A DNA stretch of 64,000 nucleotides from Corynebacterium xerosis NBRC 16721 = ATCC 373 (GCF_001552415.1 NZ_BCRD01000002.1:496001-560000), one strand, 5' to 3'; shown: positions 8,695-19,600, numbered from the stretch's first letter. Translations and numbers: made by a program. Notes: generated by a model not told the origin, from the letters alone.

Positions 8695-9047
8695 GGTGTC
8701 CTCCCCGATCCGCCGGAGGGTCGATCTGTCGGGGTCGTGGGCGGCGGATCGCGTTGATCGGGTCGAGCCGGCCGCTGGATTCATCGTTCGACCTTGCGGT
8801 GTGATCCGGTGTCCCGATCAACTGTGGCGCCCACCGCTCTCCTTTTCGGCGGGGAATGCAAGGGGATCGGGGCGCTGTTGATGCATCGTTGTCGCGGCGT
8901 TATGCGGCCATGACATTGTGGCGAAAGTGGCGCGGGCCGACCGCCATGCCGCACGGACGACGTCGCAGATGCGCAGGCCAATGCGAACGACGCCGCCGGC
9001 ACACCCCGGGTGATCACGGGGCGCCGGCGGCGTCGTCAAGCGCGAAG
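8695..9047. other. Intergenic region between LppP-like gene and putA
   Basis: 353 bp without a credible gene. It holds the promoter side of the secreted-protein pair and, at its right end, the hairpin following putA. No other signal was recognised. Confidence 0.6.
8987..9036 (-). terminator. Hairpin after putA
   Basis: A 14-bp perfect stem, ACGACGCCGCCGGC (8987-9000) and its complement at 9023-9036, starting 11 bp past the putA stop. There is no good T-run on the minus strand, so it may act with Rho or stabilise the 3' end. A CGTCGTCAAGC motif variant overlaps its right arm (9031-9041). Confidence 0.55.
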
Positions 9048-12000
9048 CTACTTCCGGAACGCCGCCCGCAAGTTGCGCTCCGCCGACTCCGACACGTGGC
9101 CGAAGCGGTGCAGCGACCACGACACGGCTTGCTCGCGCAGGTAATGGAGCATTTCGTGGCGACCGCTCTGCACGACCGGCGCGCGATCGAGCCACGAGCC
9201 GTTGTCGGCGGCGGCCTCCAACGCAGCCGTGGGCACCGCGCCCAGGCACCGCACCCGCGAGGACGCGGCGGCGGAGACGCGGGCGGTGAAGTCGGCGTCA
9301 TCCTCGACCACGACCCGCACCAGCCCATGCGCCGACAGCACCCGCAGCACCGCCGCGACCGGCGAATCCGCGCGGCTCGGCGACGCGCCCGGATGCGTAC
9401 CGTCCTCGGCGTCACCGATGACCGACGGGGCGATGGAGACCACGGGGTCCTCCGCATGCCCGCCGGACTGCGACAACCGCCCGGCGGCATGGCGTGCGGC
9501 GGCCGCCGCCAGCACCGTGCGCGCCAACGCCACCGGATGCGCACCGGGGCCGACGCGCACGACCGGCGTCGGGTACGCGCGGTAGCGGAACACGTTCGCC
9601 TCGCCGACCAGCCCGGACTCGTCCTTGGCCACGCCGAACTCCGTCGCGGTCCAGTGGGCGTCGGACCCGGCAGCACCCTGCAGGTACGCGATGGCGGTGT
9701 CGATGTCCGTGCCCAGGTCCGCCGCCGTCGTCGCGGAGGCAGCCTTGCCGGTGGCGTCCGTGGCGGCGTCCGACTCGGGCGTGGCCGGGGGAGCGTCGGC
9801 CGAACCCGTGCCCGAGGAGTCGGTGGCGCCGATCGCGCTGGCGCGCAGGGCGTCGGCCAGATCGCGCAGCACCGCGTTGGTGCCGCGATCCGTGCTGGCC
9901 TGCGGCATGTTCGGTGCCGGCGCATCGTGGACCGTGCCCATCTGCGCCACGTAGTTCGGGCCACCGGCCTTCGCGCCCGGCCCGACCGACGAACCCTTCC
10001 AGCCGCCGAACGGCTGGCGGCGCACGATCGCGCCCGTGATGTGCCGGTTGACGTAGGCGTTGCCCACCTCCACCTTCGACAGCCACGTGGCGACCTCGGC
10101 GGAATCCAGCGTGTGGATGCCGCCGGTCAACCCGTAGTCGACGGCGTTTTGCCACTCGATGGCCGTCTCCAGATCGGGCGCGCGCATGATGCCCAGCACC
10201 GGGCCGAAGCACTCCGTGAGGTGGAACCACGAGCCGGGCTTGACGTTGTCGCGGATGCCCGGCGACCAGATCCGGCCGTCGTCGTCGAGCTGGCGCGGCG
10301 TGACCAGCCACTTCTCGCCGGGCTCCAGCGCCGTCAGGCCCCGGCGCAGCTTGTCGCCCGGGGCCTCGACCAGCGGGCCCATGTCCGTGGACAGGTCGCG
10401 GCCGTGGCCGACGCGGAGGGTCTCGGCGGCGTCGAGGATCTGCCCCAGCAACCGCTCGGACTTGCCCGCCGCGCCGACGAGAATGACCAGCGACCCGGCC
10501 GAGCACTTCTGCCCGGCATGGCCGAACGCCGACGAAATGACGTCGCGCGCCGCGAGGTCCGGGTCGGCGGCCGGGGTGACGATGATCGCGTTCTTGCCGC
10601 TGGTCTCCGCCAGCACGGTCCGCTCGGGCCGCCAGCCGCGGAACAGCGACGCCGTCTCGGAGGCGCCGGTGAGGATCACCGCGTCGACGTCGTCATGCGT
10701 CAGCAGCGCCCGGCCGGCCGCACCCTCGTCGGTGTTGGCCAGCTGAATCAGATCCGGGTCCGCGCCGGCGTCGGCAAGCCCCTGGCGCAGCGCGGCGACG
10801 GCGACTTCCGCCACCCGCACCACCTGCGGCGCGGGAGAAATGATCACCGCCGACCCCGCCGCCAGCGCCGCGACCATGCCGCCGACGGGAATGGCGACGG
10901 GGAAGTTCCACGGCGGCGACACAACGGTGACGCGGTTGGGCGTGAACGCGATGCCCGGCTCGTCGGCGATGGCCCTGGCCGACGCGGCGTAGTAGCGGAT
11001 GAAGTCGATGGCCTCGCTGACCTCGGGATCGGACTCGGCGACGGTCTTGCCCGGCCCGTGGACCATGGCGGCGATGAGGGCGCCGCGGCGCGACGCGAAA
11101 CGATCGCCGACGGTCTCCAGCACCGACGCGCGGCCATGCTCGCCGAGATCCGCCCAGGCCCCCTGGACGCGGATGGCGCGGTCGACGACGCCGTTGACGT
11201 CGGCGACGTCCTCGATCAGCGGCGCCTTCGACGGCCCCGGATCCTGCGCGGGATCGACCAGGTCGGCGGCCCACTCGCGGTTGGCGGGCAGCGCGGGATC
11301 GGTGTCGGGTTCGTTGCGGAACGCCGTGGTCGTCGCCGCGGTGCGTGCCTGCTCGGCGCGCGGGGTGGTGGTCGTGCCCGGTGCCGCGTCGGGCGCGGTC
11401 GGCGGGCCCTCGACGCGGCGGTCCTGCGTGCGGCGCGGGGCCTCGCGGGTGGCGTCGCGCTCGGCGACGGCCTGGCGGAACCGCTCCTCCTGCCCGGACA
11501 TCGGCGACTGCGGCGAACGCGGGTCGGGGCCGTCGCCGCCGGCGCGCTCGGACTCGTCGACGCTGGTCATCGCGTGGAGGAAATTCTCCTCCGCGGCGTT
11601 TTCCTCCAGGCGGCGCACCAGGTAGCTCACGGCGACGTCGAAGCTGTCGGCGTCGACGACGGGGGTGTACAGGATCAAACGCCCGACGTCTTCCTGAATC
11701 ACCTTCTGCTGCATCGGCGCCATGCCCTGCAGCATCTCGGCGTCGATCTGCTTTTCGACGCCCCTGGCGCGGGCAAGTTCGACGGCCGCGGCCATGGAGA
11801 ACAGATTGTGGCTGGCGACGCCCACGCGGAGGGCATCGGCGACGTCGGGGCGCAGCGACCGATCGAGCAGGCGCAGGTAGTTGGCGTCGGTCTCCGCCTT
11901 CGACGAGTACGGCGCGCGCACCCAGCCGTGCAGATCCGCGGTGACGGTTTCCATGGACAGGTTCGCGCCCTTGACCAGGCGGACCTTGACCGGGGCGCCG

Positions 12001-12995
12001 CCGCGGGCGACGCGCTTCTTGGCGAAGTCGATGAGCCGGTCCAGCGCCGCCACCGAATCCGGCAGGTACGCCTGGAGGACGATGCCGGCCTCGAGGCCGA
12101 GGAACTCGTCCTCGGACAGGATCCGCTCGAATACCTCCAGCGTCAGGTCGAGGTCGTGGTACTCCTCCATGTCCAGGTTGATGAACGGCGGGTTGGCGCG
12201 CTGCGCCTGCCCCGGCGCGTCGGCGGCGATGCGGTAGAGCGGGCGCAGCGTCTGCACCAGGCGCTCGACGCTGCCGTCGAAGTCCCAGGGGTTGAGCTGG
12301 GAGACGACGCTGGAGGCCTTGACCGACACGTAGTCGACCAGCGGGTCTCGCAGCAGCGCCATCGTGTCGTGCAGGCGGCGCTGCGCCTCCTTCGAACCGA
12401 GCACCGCCTCGCCGAGGAGATTGAGATTGAGCTGGCGGTCGCGCGCACGGGCGTCGCTGAGCAACTCGTTCAAGGCCTTGCCGTCGGCGTCGAGCACCAG
12501 GTGGCCGACGAGCTGCCGCATGCGCTTGCGCGCGATGGGCATGACCAGCCACGGGAACTTCGGCGCCATGATGCCGCCGAGCTGCATGGCGGCGCGGTCC
12601 ATCGCGGAGAGAAACGCGGGCGCCTTCGTGCCCTTGGTCATCGCCGCCAGCTGGTTGGCGGCGGTGCCGTTGTCCTCCGGCCGGGCAACCTGGTCGACGA
12701 ACGCCATGGTGTAGTCCACGCCCGCCGGATCGTGGACGAGCTTGGCCAGCTGCTCGGCGGCGTGGTCGGAGGAATCCTTGACGGGGGCATCGGCGGCGGG
12801 GTCCCCGGCGGAGCTGCCGGAGTCGCCGGAACCACCGGAGCCGGTGCGCCCCGTGACGCGTTCCGATTCCGCGAGCCACCCCAGCGCACGCGTCACCGCC
12901 TTGTCCACCAGATCCTCGAGGGGGACGAGGGCGGGCTGCCCATCGTCGCGTCCGTCGTCGTCGATCAAATGGCGGGCGTCGTGCGTGGGGGCCAT
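9048..12995 (-). CDS. putA: Bifunctional proline dehydrogenase / L-glutamate gamma-semialdehyde dehydrogenase (PutA)
   Basis: Oxidises proline to glutamate in two steps: an FAD-dependent proline dehydrogenase domain (about residues 95-440, with NLDMEEYHDLDLT near 268) and an NAD-dependent aldehyde dehydrogenase domain (about 540-1000, with LAETSGKN near 798 and catalytic Cys in GHAGQKCSAG near 828). 1315 aa. A disordered Arg/Pro/Thr-rich segment of about 90 residues (near 475-560) lies between the domains. The C-terminal 300 residues are of the type found in long PutA proteins. The ATG at 12995 has GAGGAGGACACC directly upstream. The proline symporter PutP is 2 kb upstream on the same strand, so uptake and breakdown are neighbours but not one operon. 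No DNA-binding domain is evident. Confidence 0.94.
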   Translation of the reverse strand: MAPTHDARHLIDDDGRDDGQPALVPLEDLVDKAVTRALGWLAESERVTGRTGSGGSGDSGSSAGDPAADAPVKDSSDHAAEQLAKLVHDPAGVDYTMAFVDQVARPEDNGTAANQLAAMTKGTKAPAFLSAMDRAAMQLGGIMAPKFPWLVMPIARKRMRQLVGHLVLDADGKALNELLSDARARDRQLNLNLLGEAVLGSKEAQRRLHDTMALLRDPLVDYVSVKASSVVSQLNPWDFDGSVERLVQTLRPLYRIAADAPGQAQRANPPFINLDMEEYHDLDLTLEVFERILSEDEFLGLEAGIVLQAYLPDSVAALDRLIDFAKKRVARGGAPVKVRLVKGANLSMETVTADLHGWVRAPYSSKAETDANYLRLLDRSLRPDVADALRVGVASHNLFSMAAAVELARARGVEKQIDAEMLQGMAPMQQKVIQEDVGRLILYTPVVDADSFDVAVSYLVRRLEENAAEENFLHAMTSVDESERAGGDGPDPRSPQSPMSGQEERFRQAVAERDATREAPRRTQDRRVEGPPTAPDAAPGTTTTPRAEQARTAATTTAFRNEPDTDPALPANREWAADLVDPAQDPGPSKAPLIEDVADVNGVVDRAIRVQGAWADLGEHGRASVLETVGDRFASRRGALIAAMVHGPGKTVAESDPEVSEAIDFIRYYAASARAIADEPGIAFTPNRVTVVSPPWNFPVAIPVGGMVAALAAGSAVIISPAPQVVRVAEVAVAALRQGLADAGADPDLIQLANTDEGAAGRALLTHDDVDAVILTGASETASLFRGWRPERTVLAETSGKNAIIVTPAADPDLAARDVISSAFGHAGQKCSAGSLVILVGAAGKSERLLGQILDAAETLRVGHGRDLSTDMGPLVEAPGDKLRRGLTALEPGEKWLVTPRQLDDDGRIWSPGIRDNVKPGSWFHLTECFGPVLGIMRAPDLETAIEWQNAVDYGLTGGIHTLDSAEVATWLSKVEVGNAYVNRHITGAIVRRQPFGGWKGSSVGPGAKAGGPNYVAQMGTVHDAPAPNMPQASTDRGTNAVLRDLADALRASAIGATDSSGTGSADAPPATPESDAATDATGKAASATTAADLGTDIDTAIAYLQGAAGSDAHWTATEFGVAKDESGLVGEANVFRYRAYPTPVVRVGPGAHPVALARTVLAAAAARHAAGRLSQSGGHAEDPVVSIAPSVIGDAEDGTHPGASPSRADSPVAAVLRVLSAHGLVRVVVEDDADFTARVSAAASSRVRCLGAVPTAALEAAADNGSWLDRAPVVQSGRHEMLHYLREQAVSWSLHRFGHVSESAERNLRAAFRK

Positions 12996-13358
12996 GGTGT
13001 CCTCCTCGGGCGAAATCGGGTGGTCCCCGCGACGCCGGGGTGCCGGTCGACCTGCGGGGAGGGCAGGCGGTGAACGCCGCTCCCTCTGCGCGACCCTACG
13101 GACGAATGTGCGAGAGGGACAACGCCCCAGGCACACGGGCCGCGTAGTCGGAAACGGCGTTGCCGAGCGTCGTTTTGCGAAAGCATCCAACCGGTGTGCG
13201 GTGGGCGCCCGATCGCAGGAGAGGATGGGCGAGAGGAGAGGGAGGGCGGAATGCGCCGAACCCCGGCCGAACCGCTCACGGGGAGCGGTCGGCCGGGGTT
13301 CGGCACGGCGTGAGGTGCCCGGGAGAATCCGGGGCGGCTCAATTGCCGGGAAGCTGAT
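12996..13358. other. putA upstream region
   Basis: 363 bp with no credible gene. It must contain the putA promoter, which I could not place with confidence, and contains the hairpin terminator of the membrane-protein gene to its right. Confidence 0.55.
13256..13303 (-). terminator. Hairpin after the 4-TM membrane protein gene
   Basis: Long GC-rich stem: CCGAACCCCGGCCG at 13256-13269 pairs with 13290-13303, with a second block CCGCTC/GAGCGG inside. It lies 55 bp beyond the stop at 13359. Only a weak T-rich stretch follows on the minus strand. Confidence 0.6.
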
Positions 13359-13859
13359 TTAGATGAAGAACATCAGCACGGCGGTGATCAGCCACAGGGC
13401 GCTGAAGATGCCGGAGAACATGGCCAGCTGGCCCTTGGCCTTCTTCCAGTCCAGGTTGGCGGCCTTGTCGGCGCGCTTGCGGAAGTCCGGGTCGTCGGCG
13501 AGCTCGTCCTCGCCGGCGACGCCGAGGCCGGCCATCATGACGGCCTGCTTCGGGGTGATGACGAAGTACAGCAGCGCCCAGGCGATGATCGCCAGCAGGA
13601 TGGACGTGTGCAGCGCGCCGGCCTTCATGTAGTAGCCGAGGTCGGTGAACATGACGCCGACGCCCAGCAGCGGCACGGCCAGTGAGAACAGGCCGTAGGT
13701 GCGGGTGATCGCGTGCATGGTGCGGGCGGCGCCGACGGTGCCGGCCTCGCCGTCGCGGGCGGCCAGCGCCAGGCGCGGGAACATCGAGATGGCGACGGTG
13801 ACGGGGCCGAGCAGCAGGATCGCCGCGACGACATGGGCGATGAGAACGACGTCGTTCAT
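13359..13859 (-). CDS. Small integral membrane protein, four predicted helices
   Basis: 166 aa with hydrophobic segments near residues 3-25, 52-72, 80-102 and 145-165, and a charged loop around 110-140. The overall plan resembles the DUF2269-type membrane proteins, but no diagnostic motif is visible, so function is unknown. An AAAGG ribosome site precedes the ATG at 13859. It stands alone between putA and the HNH nuclease gene and has its own terminator. Confidence 0.8.
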   Translation of the reverse strand: MNDVVLIAHVVAAILLLGPVTVAISMFPRLALAARDGEAGTVGAARTMHAITRTYGLFSLAVPLLGVGVMFTDLGYYMKAGALHTSILLAIIAWALLYFVITPKQAVMMAGLGVAGEDELADDPDFRKRADKAANLDWKKAKGQLAMFSGIFSALWLITAVLMFFI

Positions 13860-14043
13860 GTGGTGCCTTTCAAGGGTGGTTCGGTGGCTGGTGCGCGATC
13901 GCGGCGGCGGGTGGCCCCGTGGTCGCGCATTTCATAGGCGAACCGCCGGGCAGGGCGGCTTGACCATCGGGGCGCCATGTTAGCGGATGGGGGTGGCGGG
14001 CACCCAAGCGGTATCGACGTGGCGTCGGTAAGTTGCGGGCGCG

Positions 14044-14769
14044 TCAACCACTGCGGGTCCGCACGCCGCAGGCCTCGGCCATCGCCTCCCAATCGGCGAC
14101 GGAGACCGGCAATTCCCACTCCACGGCGACGCGCAGGTACCGCACCGAGTACCCGCAGCGCAGCCCGCGGGGAGCGGGCAGCCACTCGGCGGGCGTGAGA
14201 TCGGACTTTTCGCGGTTGACCGCCGACGCCACCGGCACGAGGTTGAGCGCGACGTCGTTGGCGAACTCCCGCCTCCGCCGGGCATCCCACGCATGCGCGC
14301 CGAAGTCCCATGCCGCCGCCAGCGGGTACACGTGGTCGACGTCCGCGCCCTCGGGCCCGAGGTCGTCGCCGGTGTACGGGTCGGCGATGACGCCCCGTCC
14401 GCCGCATTCCGGAGCCGGCGCGCCGTCGCCGAACCACTCGGCCAACACGGCCTCCCGTGCAGTGCACGCTCCGACCCTCGCCCACCCGCCGAACCGGGCG
14501 CGGTCGTAACCGAGCACCGTCACGCGCTCCGGCACCACGCGCACGGTGGCCAACAGTCCGGCGGCCTCATCGGCGGCGCCGCGACCGGCATCCGCGCCGG
14601 CGCACCCGCCGAGACAGACGACGGTGAATGCCAGGAGCAGGGCGAGGATCGGGGACGGGGGCCGTCGTAAAGCGGCACGCGGAAAGGAAAAACGGGAACG
14701 GGCCGGAGCAGAGCGATGGGGACGATCCGGGCGGGGGACGGGGGCGAAGACGCGAAAAAGGCGGGCCAC
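14044..14769 (-). CDS. Lipoprotein-type HNH endonuclease (DUF1524/GmrSD C-terminal-like)
   Basis: 241 aa. A long basic leader and hydrophobic stretch end in the lipobox CLGGC (about residues 51-55), predicting a lipid-anchored exported protein. The HNH-like core is visible as DVDHVYPLAAAWD, then NDVALNLVPV, then NREKSDLTPAEW, which is the D-H ... N ... N pattern of the DUF1524 family. Such exported nucleases are common in Actinobacteria; a nutrient or DNA-processing role is inferred, not shown. The only in-frame start (GTG 14769) lies inside the putP terminator hairpin, which is odd. Its signal-peptide region carries a copy of the GCTTTACGACG motif (14663-14673). Confidence 0.82.
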   Translation of the reverse strand: MARLFRVFAPVPRPDRPHRSAPARSRFSFPRAALRRPPSPILALLLAFTVVCLGGCAGADAGRGAADEAAGLLATVRVVPERVTVLGYDRARFGGWARVGACTAREAVLAEWFGDGAPAPECGGRGVIADPYTGDDLGPEGADVDHVYPLAAAWDFGAHAWDARRRREFANDVALNLVPVASAVNREKSDLTPAEWLPAPRGLRCGYSVRYLRVAVEWELPVSVADWEAMAEACGVRTRSG

Positions 14770-14791
14770 GTCCTATTGGACGCGGCCCGCC
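14755..14791 (-). terminator. Rho-independent terminator of putP
   Basis: Stem GGCGGGCC-CGTCC (14760-14773) with its partner to 14791, followed on the minus strand by TTTTT (14755-14759). This is a classical intrinsic terminator about 57 bp past the putP stop. It overlaps the first codons of the downstream HNH gene. Confidence 0.85.
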
Positions 14792-14847
14792 TGCGCGCGG
14801 TTCCGTCGAATTTCCCGCCTACCCCATCAGGGTGGGCGAGGGAACGG

Positions 14848-16410
14848 CTACGCCTCGGCCTTTACGGCGGAGCCCTTCGGGGCGGCCGGCTTGAGCGACT
14901 CCTCGACGGCGTGGTTGAACTCCGCGACGATGTGGTCGTCGGGCTTCTTCGTCAGCAACGTCACCACGATCATCGCGATGGCCGACGCGGCGACGCCCGG
15001 GACGATCTCGTAGATCGTGTCCGTCAGGGAGCTCATGCCCCACGCGAAGGACACGACCGCGCCGACGATGATGCCGGCGGCGGCACCCGGGGTGTTCAGG
15101 CGGCGCCAGTACAGCGACGCGACGACGACCGGGCCGAACGCCGAACCGAAACCGGCCCAGGCGAAGCCGACCAGTTCCAGGATCGACGAGTTCGGGTTCG
15201 CCGCGATGATGCCGGCGACGATGGCGACGCCGGCCACGGCGAAGCGCGACGCCAGCATCGACGTCGACGACTTCAGGTTCTTGTTGACCACGCCGCGGTA
15301 CAGGTCCTCGATCAGCGCGGACGACGACACCAACAGCTGCGACGAAATGGTCGACATGATCGCCGCCAGCACGGCCGTCAGGATCAGGCCGGCGACCAGC
15401 GGGTGGAAGATGACGCGGGTCAGATCCAGGAAGATGGTCTCGTAGGCGTTCGTGTCGGTGATCGACGCCTCCGGGTTACGGGCGAAGAACACGGTGGACA
15501 CGATGGCGACCAGCGTCGCGCCGAGCATGCAGATGACCTGCCACGTCACGCCGTAGCGGCGGCCGGCGACGGCGTCGGAGGGGGAGCGCAGCGCCATGAA
15601 GCGCACGATGATGTGCGGCTGGCCGAAGTAGCCCAGGCCCCAACCGAACAGGCCGATGGCGGTGATCAGCGGGATGCCCGTGAAGGGGTTGAAGAAGCCC
15701 TCGACCGGCGCGCCCTCGGAGCCCGCGTAGGCGTTCTCGGCGGCGAAGGAGAACATGTCGGAGACCGGCTCGCCGTTGGACGTCAGCGTAAACATCGCGA
15801 CGATGGGCACGATGATCAGCGCCAGGAACATGATGATGCCCTGCACCGCGTCGGTGTAGGACACGGCCAGGAAGCCGCCGAAGAGCGTGTACAGCAGCGT
15901 CACGCCGGAGACGATCAGCAGGCCGACCATGTAGTCGCCGCCGAACGTCGACTCCCAGTAGCGTCCGCCGGCGACCATGCCGGAGGAGACGTAGAAGGTG
16001 AAGAAGACCAGGATGATGATGCCCGACGCGACGCGCAGGATCTTGGTCTTGTCTTCCAGGCGGTTCTCCAGGAAAGACGGGATGGTGATCGAGTTCTTCG
16101 CCACCTTCGTGTACGCCCGCAGGCGTGGCGCGGTGAGCTTCCAGTTCGCCCAGGCGCCGACGCACAGGCCGATGGCGATCCACGTCTGGTTGAGGCCGGA
16201 CAGGTAGATCGCGCCGGGCAGGCCCATCAGCAGCCAGCCCGACATGTCGGAGGCGCCGGCGGACAGTGCCGCGACGAACGGGTGCAGGCCGCGGCCGGCG
16301 AGCATGTAGTCGTCGTACTCGGTGGTCTTCCGGTACGCGGCGTACCCGATGTACAGCATCAGGGCCAGGTAGATGACGATGGCGATGAGATACCAGGTCG
16401 TCGCTTCCAA
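14848..16410 (-). CDS. putP: Sodium/proline symporter PutP
   Basis: Sodium-coupled proline uptake across the cytoplasmic membrane (SSS family). About 520 aa with 13 hydrophobic segments; the family features YDDYMLAGR (about 30-38), the GASDMSGWL sodium-site helix, GWGLGYFGQPHI and the AWAGFGSAFGP segment are visible. An AAGGAG ribosome site at 16419-16424 sits 8 nt before a TTG at 16410, which begins the usual PutP N terminus (EATTWYLIA). A GTG at 16419 overlaps the ribosome site, so TTG is preferred. It presumably supplies the proline used by PutA. Confidence 0.93.
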   Translation of the reverse strand: MEATTWYLIAIVIYLALMLYIGYAAYRKTTEYDDYMLAGRGLHPFVAALSAGASDMSGWLLMGLPGAIYLSGLNQTWIAIGLCVGAWANWKLTAPRLRAYTKVAKNSITIPSFLENRLEDKTKILRVASGIIILVFFTFYVSSGMVAGGRYWESTFGGDYMVGLLIVSGVTLLYTLFGGFLAVSYTDAVQGIIMFLALIIVPIVAMFTLTSNGEPVSDMFSFAAENAYAGSEGAPVEGFFNPFTGIPLITAIGLFGWGLGYFGQPHIIVRFMALRSPSDAVAGRRYGVTWQVICMLGATLVAIVSTVFFARNPEASITDTNAYETIFLDLTRVIFHPLVAGLILTAVLAAIMSTISSQLLVSSSALIEDLYRGVVNKNLKSSTSMLASRFAVAGVAIVAGIIAANPNSSILELVGFAWAGFGSAFGPVVVASLYWRRLNTPGAAAGIIVGAVVSFAWGMSSLTDTIYEIVPGVAASAIAMIVVTLLTKKPDDHIVAEFNHAVEESLKPAAPKGSAVKAEA

Positions 16411-16699
16411 GTGTTCCACTCCTTCTGGTGTGGGGAATCAAGGCTACGTTCGTGCGAGTGACCAATCGACGTTTTCATGGTCGGGGTTGGGCACGCAAAA
16501 CGGTGACCTGGGTTTTTCCGGTTTTCGGTGGTCCCTTGAACCTTAATGTGACCTGTGAGCGGCGCGGATAACGACTCCGTAACAATGTGGCGTGGCCCAT
16601 GCTTTCGGGGGATGGCCGGGTGGCGCGTGCCGGGGTCTTTCGCACATCTGCGGTCCGGTGCCGTCCGGTGCGATCCGGTGCGGGTGGCATGATCGGGGC
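16411..16699. other. Divergent promoter region putP / SNF2 helicase
   Basis: 289 bp separating divergent genes. A CATGAT element (16688-16693) ends 6 nt before the SNF2-gene ATG and may be its -10 box. No operator was recognised for putP. Confidence 0.45.
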
Positions 16700-19600
16700 A
16701 TGTCTTCGGCCACTCATGTGCTCCACGGTTTGTGGATCCCCGACTCCGGGTTGCATCTGTGGTTGGAGCGCGTGGACGGGCACCGGGTGCTGGCGGGGCT
16801 TGACGACGGCGCACGGGCGGCCCTTCCGGGCGCGGCCGCGGCGGTGCTGGCGTCGGTGCCGCGCGGGCGGCCGGAGGTGGAGCTGCGCACGCCGAAGGGG
16901 AGGAAGGTGCGCCACGTCCTGCCGACGTGGACGTTCGTGCCGGAACGTGCCGTGACGGTGCTGGAGTCGCTGCGCGGGGACGCCGATGATCGGGCGATCG
17001 CCCCGGACCTGCGGTTCCTCATCCGCGTCCAGGAATCCATGGAGCGGTGGGCCCGGTCGGGGCGCGCGCTGGTGGCGGTGACGTGGGAGGACGGCCGGTG
17101 GTGGCCGCAGTGGCGGTTGCCGGATGGCCTGAAGGAATCGTCGTGGCGGGCGCAGATCGCGCAGCGCACCCCGCCGGTGCTGGTGGTCAACGGTGGCAAG
17201 GGGATGCTCGACGACCTGATCGGGCGGCTGTTCCATTGGACGGTCAATGCGTTGCTGGCGGATTTGCCGGAGCCGCCGAAGGGCCGGCAGGCGTTCGTGC
17301 GGTCGTTGTTGGATTCGGAGCCGTTGCGCCGGGCGTCGGCGGATGCGGCTGCGGATCTGGCGCAGTGGCGGGCGTCGGCGACGGGCGAGGACGTGCGGCT
17401 GCTGCTGGTCGTGGAGGAACCCGAGGATTTCGAGGATCCCGAGCCCAGTCGCGTCATCGACATCGTGCGCAACCGGGGCGGGGCCGGCGGTGCGGACGGC
17501 GATGAGGGCTTGTCTTGGCCGTTGCGCATGCACTACCGCATCGGGGTGGACGCCCCGGAGCGGCTGGATCCGGCGATGTGCCGTGGTTCGGTGCTCACGC
17601 AGTTGCGCCCGCAGCTGGAATTGGCGCAGAAGGTGTTCCCGCCGTTCCGCGACGCCGCGTCGGCCGGCGAGGGACTGGATCTCCTGCTGACCCCCGACCA
17701 GGTCGTGGCGTTGGTGGCCGACGGCGTGGACAAGCTGCGCGAAGCCGGCATCGCCGTGATGCTGCCGCGCGCGTGGATGACGGCGCAGCCTGCGCTCCGG
17801 CTGGAGGTCAGCCCCCGCGATGATCAGCCGACCGGTTCGGTGCGCGGCGCGACGGAGGCCCGCGTCGGGTTCGACCAGCTTGTGGATTACAAGTGGAAGC
17901 TGACGTTGGGGGACGAGGAGCTTTCCGACGATGAGGTCCGACGCCTGTCCGAATCCGGGTCCGGCCTGGTGCGCCTGCGCGACAGTTGGGTCGCGGCGGA
18001 TCCGGAGGCGACGCGCAAGGCGCTGAAGTTCCTGGAGGAGCAGACCAAAGCGGGCGAAGCCACGGGCAAGGGGTCGGCGGCGCTGAGCGAGATCCACTTC
18101 GCCGATGGTGCGGTGGCGCAGGCGCCGGTGCCCGTCGACGTCGACGCCCGCGGGTGGGCGCGAGCCGTCTTCGACGATGACGCCGATGGCAAGCGTGCGA
18201 CCGATGAGGGCTCGGGCGGCAAGAACGCGACAGGCGGGGGCGGCGCGCCGGGCGATGCCGCCGCCGGTTTCCACGGCCCCCGCGTACCCGTGCCCGACGG
18301 TTTCGCCGGCGAGCTGCGCGAATACCAGCGCCGGGGCCTGGACTGGTTGGCGTGGATGTCCTCTGCCGGGTTCGGGGTGATCCTGGCCGATGACATGGGC
18401 CTGGGCAAGACCATTCAGATCCTCGCGTTGCTGCTGCACGAGAAGAACGGCCGTCTGGCCGCCGAAACCGACGGCGAACGCGCCGCCCGCGAAGAACTCG
18501 ACGCCGCTCTCGAGGCCGGCGGTGACTCGGTGCGGGCGCTGGACGGCGTCGTCAAGCGGTACCCGACTCTGCTGATCGCGCCCATGTCCGTGGTGTCCAA
18601 CTGGGCCGCGGAAGCGGCGAAGTTCACGCCGGATCTGAAGGTGAAGGTGCTCCATGGGGCGAACCGGCCGCGGGGTGAGGAACTCAAGCGCGTCGCCGAG
18701 GGTGCGGACCTGGTGGTGACCACGTACGGCGTCGTCGCGCGCGATCCCGGCGAATGGGGCGCGGTGCAGTGGGATCACGTGATCCTCGACGAGGCGCAGG
18801 CGGTGAAGAACCCGAATACCGCGGCGTCGCGGGCGGTGCGGTCGCTGCCCGCGCGGCAGCGGATCGCGCTGACGGGCACGCCGGTGGAGAACAACCTGGG
18901 CGAGCTGCGGGCGATCATGGATTTTTGCAACCGCAACATGCTGGGATCGGCGCGGTCGTTCCGGTCGCGGTTCGCCGCTCCCATCGAGCGTGACGGCGAC
19001 GTCGAGCGGGCCGCGGAGCTGCGGCAGATCACCGCGCCGTTCATCCTGCGGCGCATGAAGACCGACCCGGGCATCCTCGACGATCTGCCGGAGAAGGACG
19101 AGAACATCGCGCTGGTGCCGCTGACCGCCGAGCAGGCCCTGTTGTACAAGGGCTGGATCGACGAGCTGGAGCGCGAGGTCGATGCGGCAAAGGGGATGAA
19201 GAGGCGGGCGCTGGTGCTGCAGGGCATCACCAAGCTCAAGCAGATCTGCAATCACCCGGCGCATTTCCAGTCCGACGGGTCTCCGCTGCTGAACAAGGGC
19301 AGGCACCGGTCGGGGAAGGTCGCGGAGCTGGAGCGCATCGTCGACGCCGCGGTGCTCGACGGCGAGCGGGTTCTGGTGTTCACCCAGTACACGGCCTTCG
19401 GGTCAATGCTCCAGCCGTGGTTGGCCGACCGTTTGGGCGTGGACATCCCGTTTTTGCACGGCGGAGTTTCGCGGGCGGCGCGGCAGCGGATGGTCACGGA
19501 GTTCAACGCGCCGGATGGGCCGCCGGTGATGGTGCTCAGCCTCAAGGCCGGCGGCACGGGCCTGAATCTGACGGCGGCCAATCACGTGGTCCACGTCGAC

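Noticed and set aside
8856..13073. A 1405-codon open frame on the plus strand
   Set aside because: It is antisense to putA over its length, is Arg/Gly/His-rich with no domain, and is explained by high GC suppressing stops.
17918..17928. GCTTTCCGACG as a full motif copy
   Set aside because: Repeated occurrences of this form mostly encode Leu-Ser-Asp in frame, so they may reflect codon usage; counted as variants only.
16475..19306. A 943-codon open frame on the minus strand
   Set aside because: It is a shadow of the SNF2 helicase gene with the same low-complexity Arg/Pro composition.
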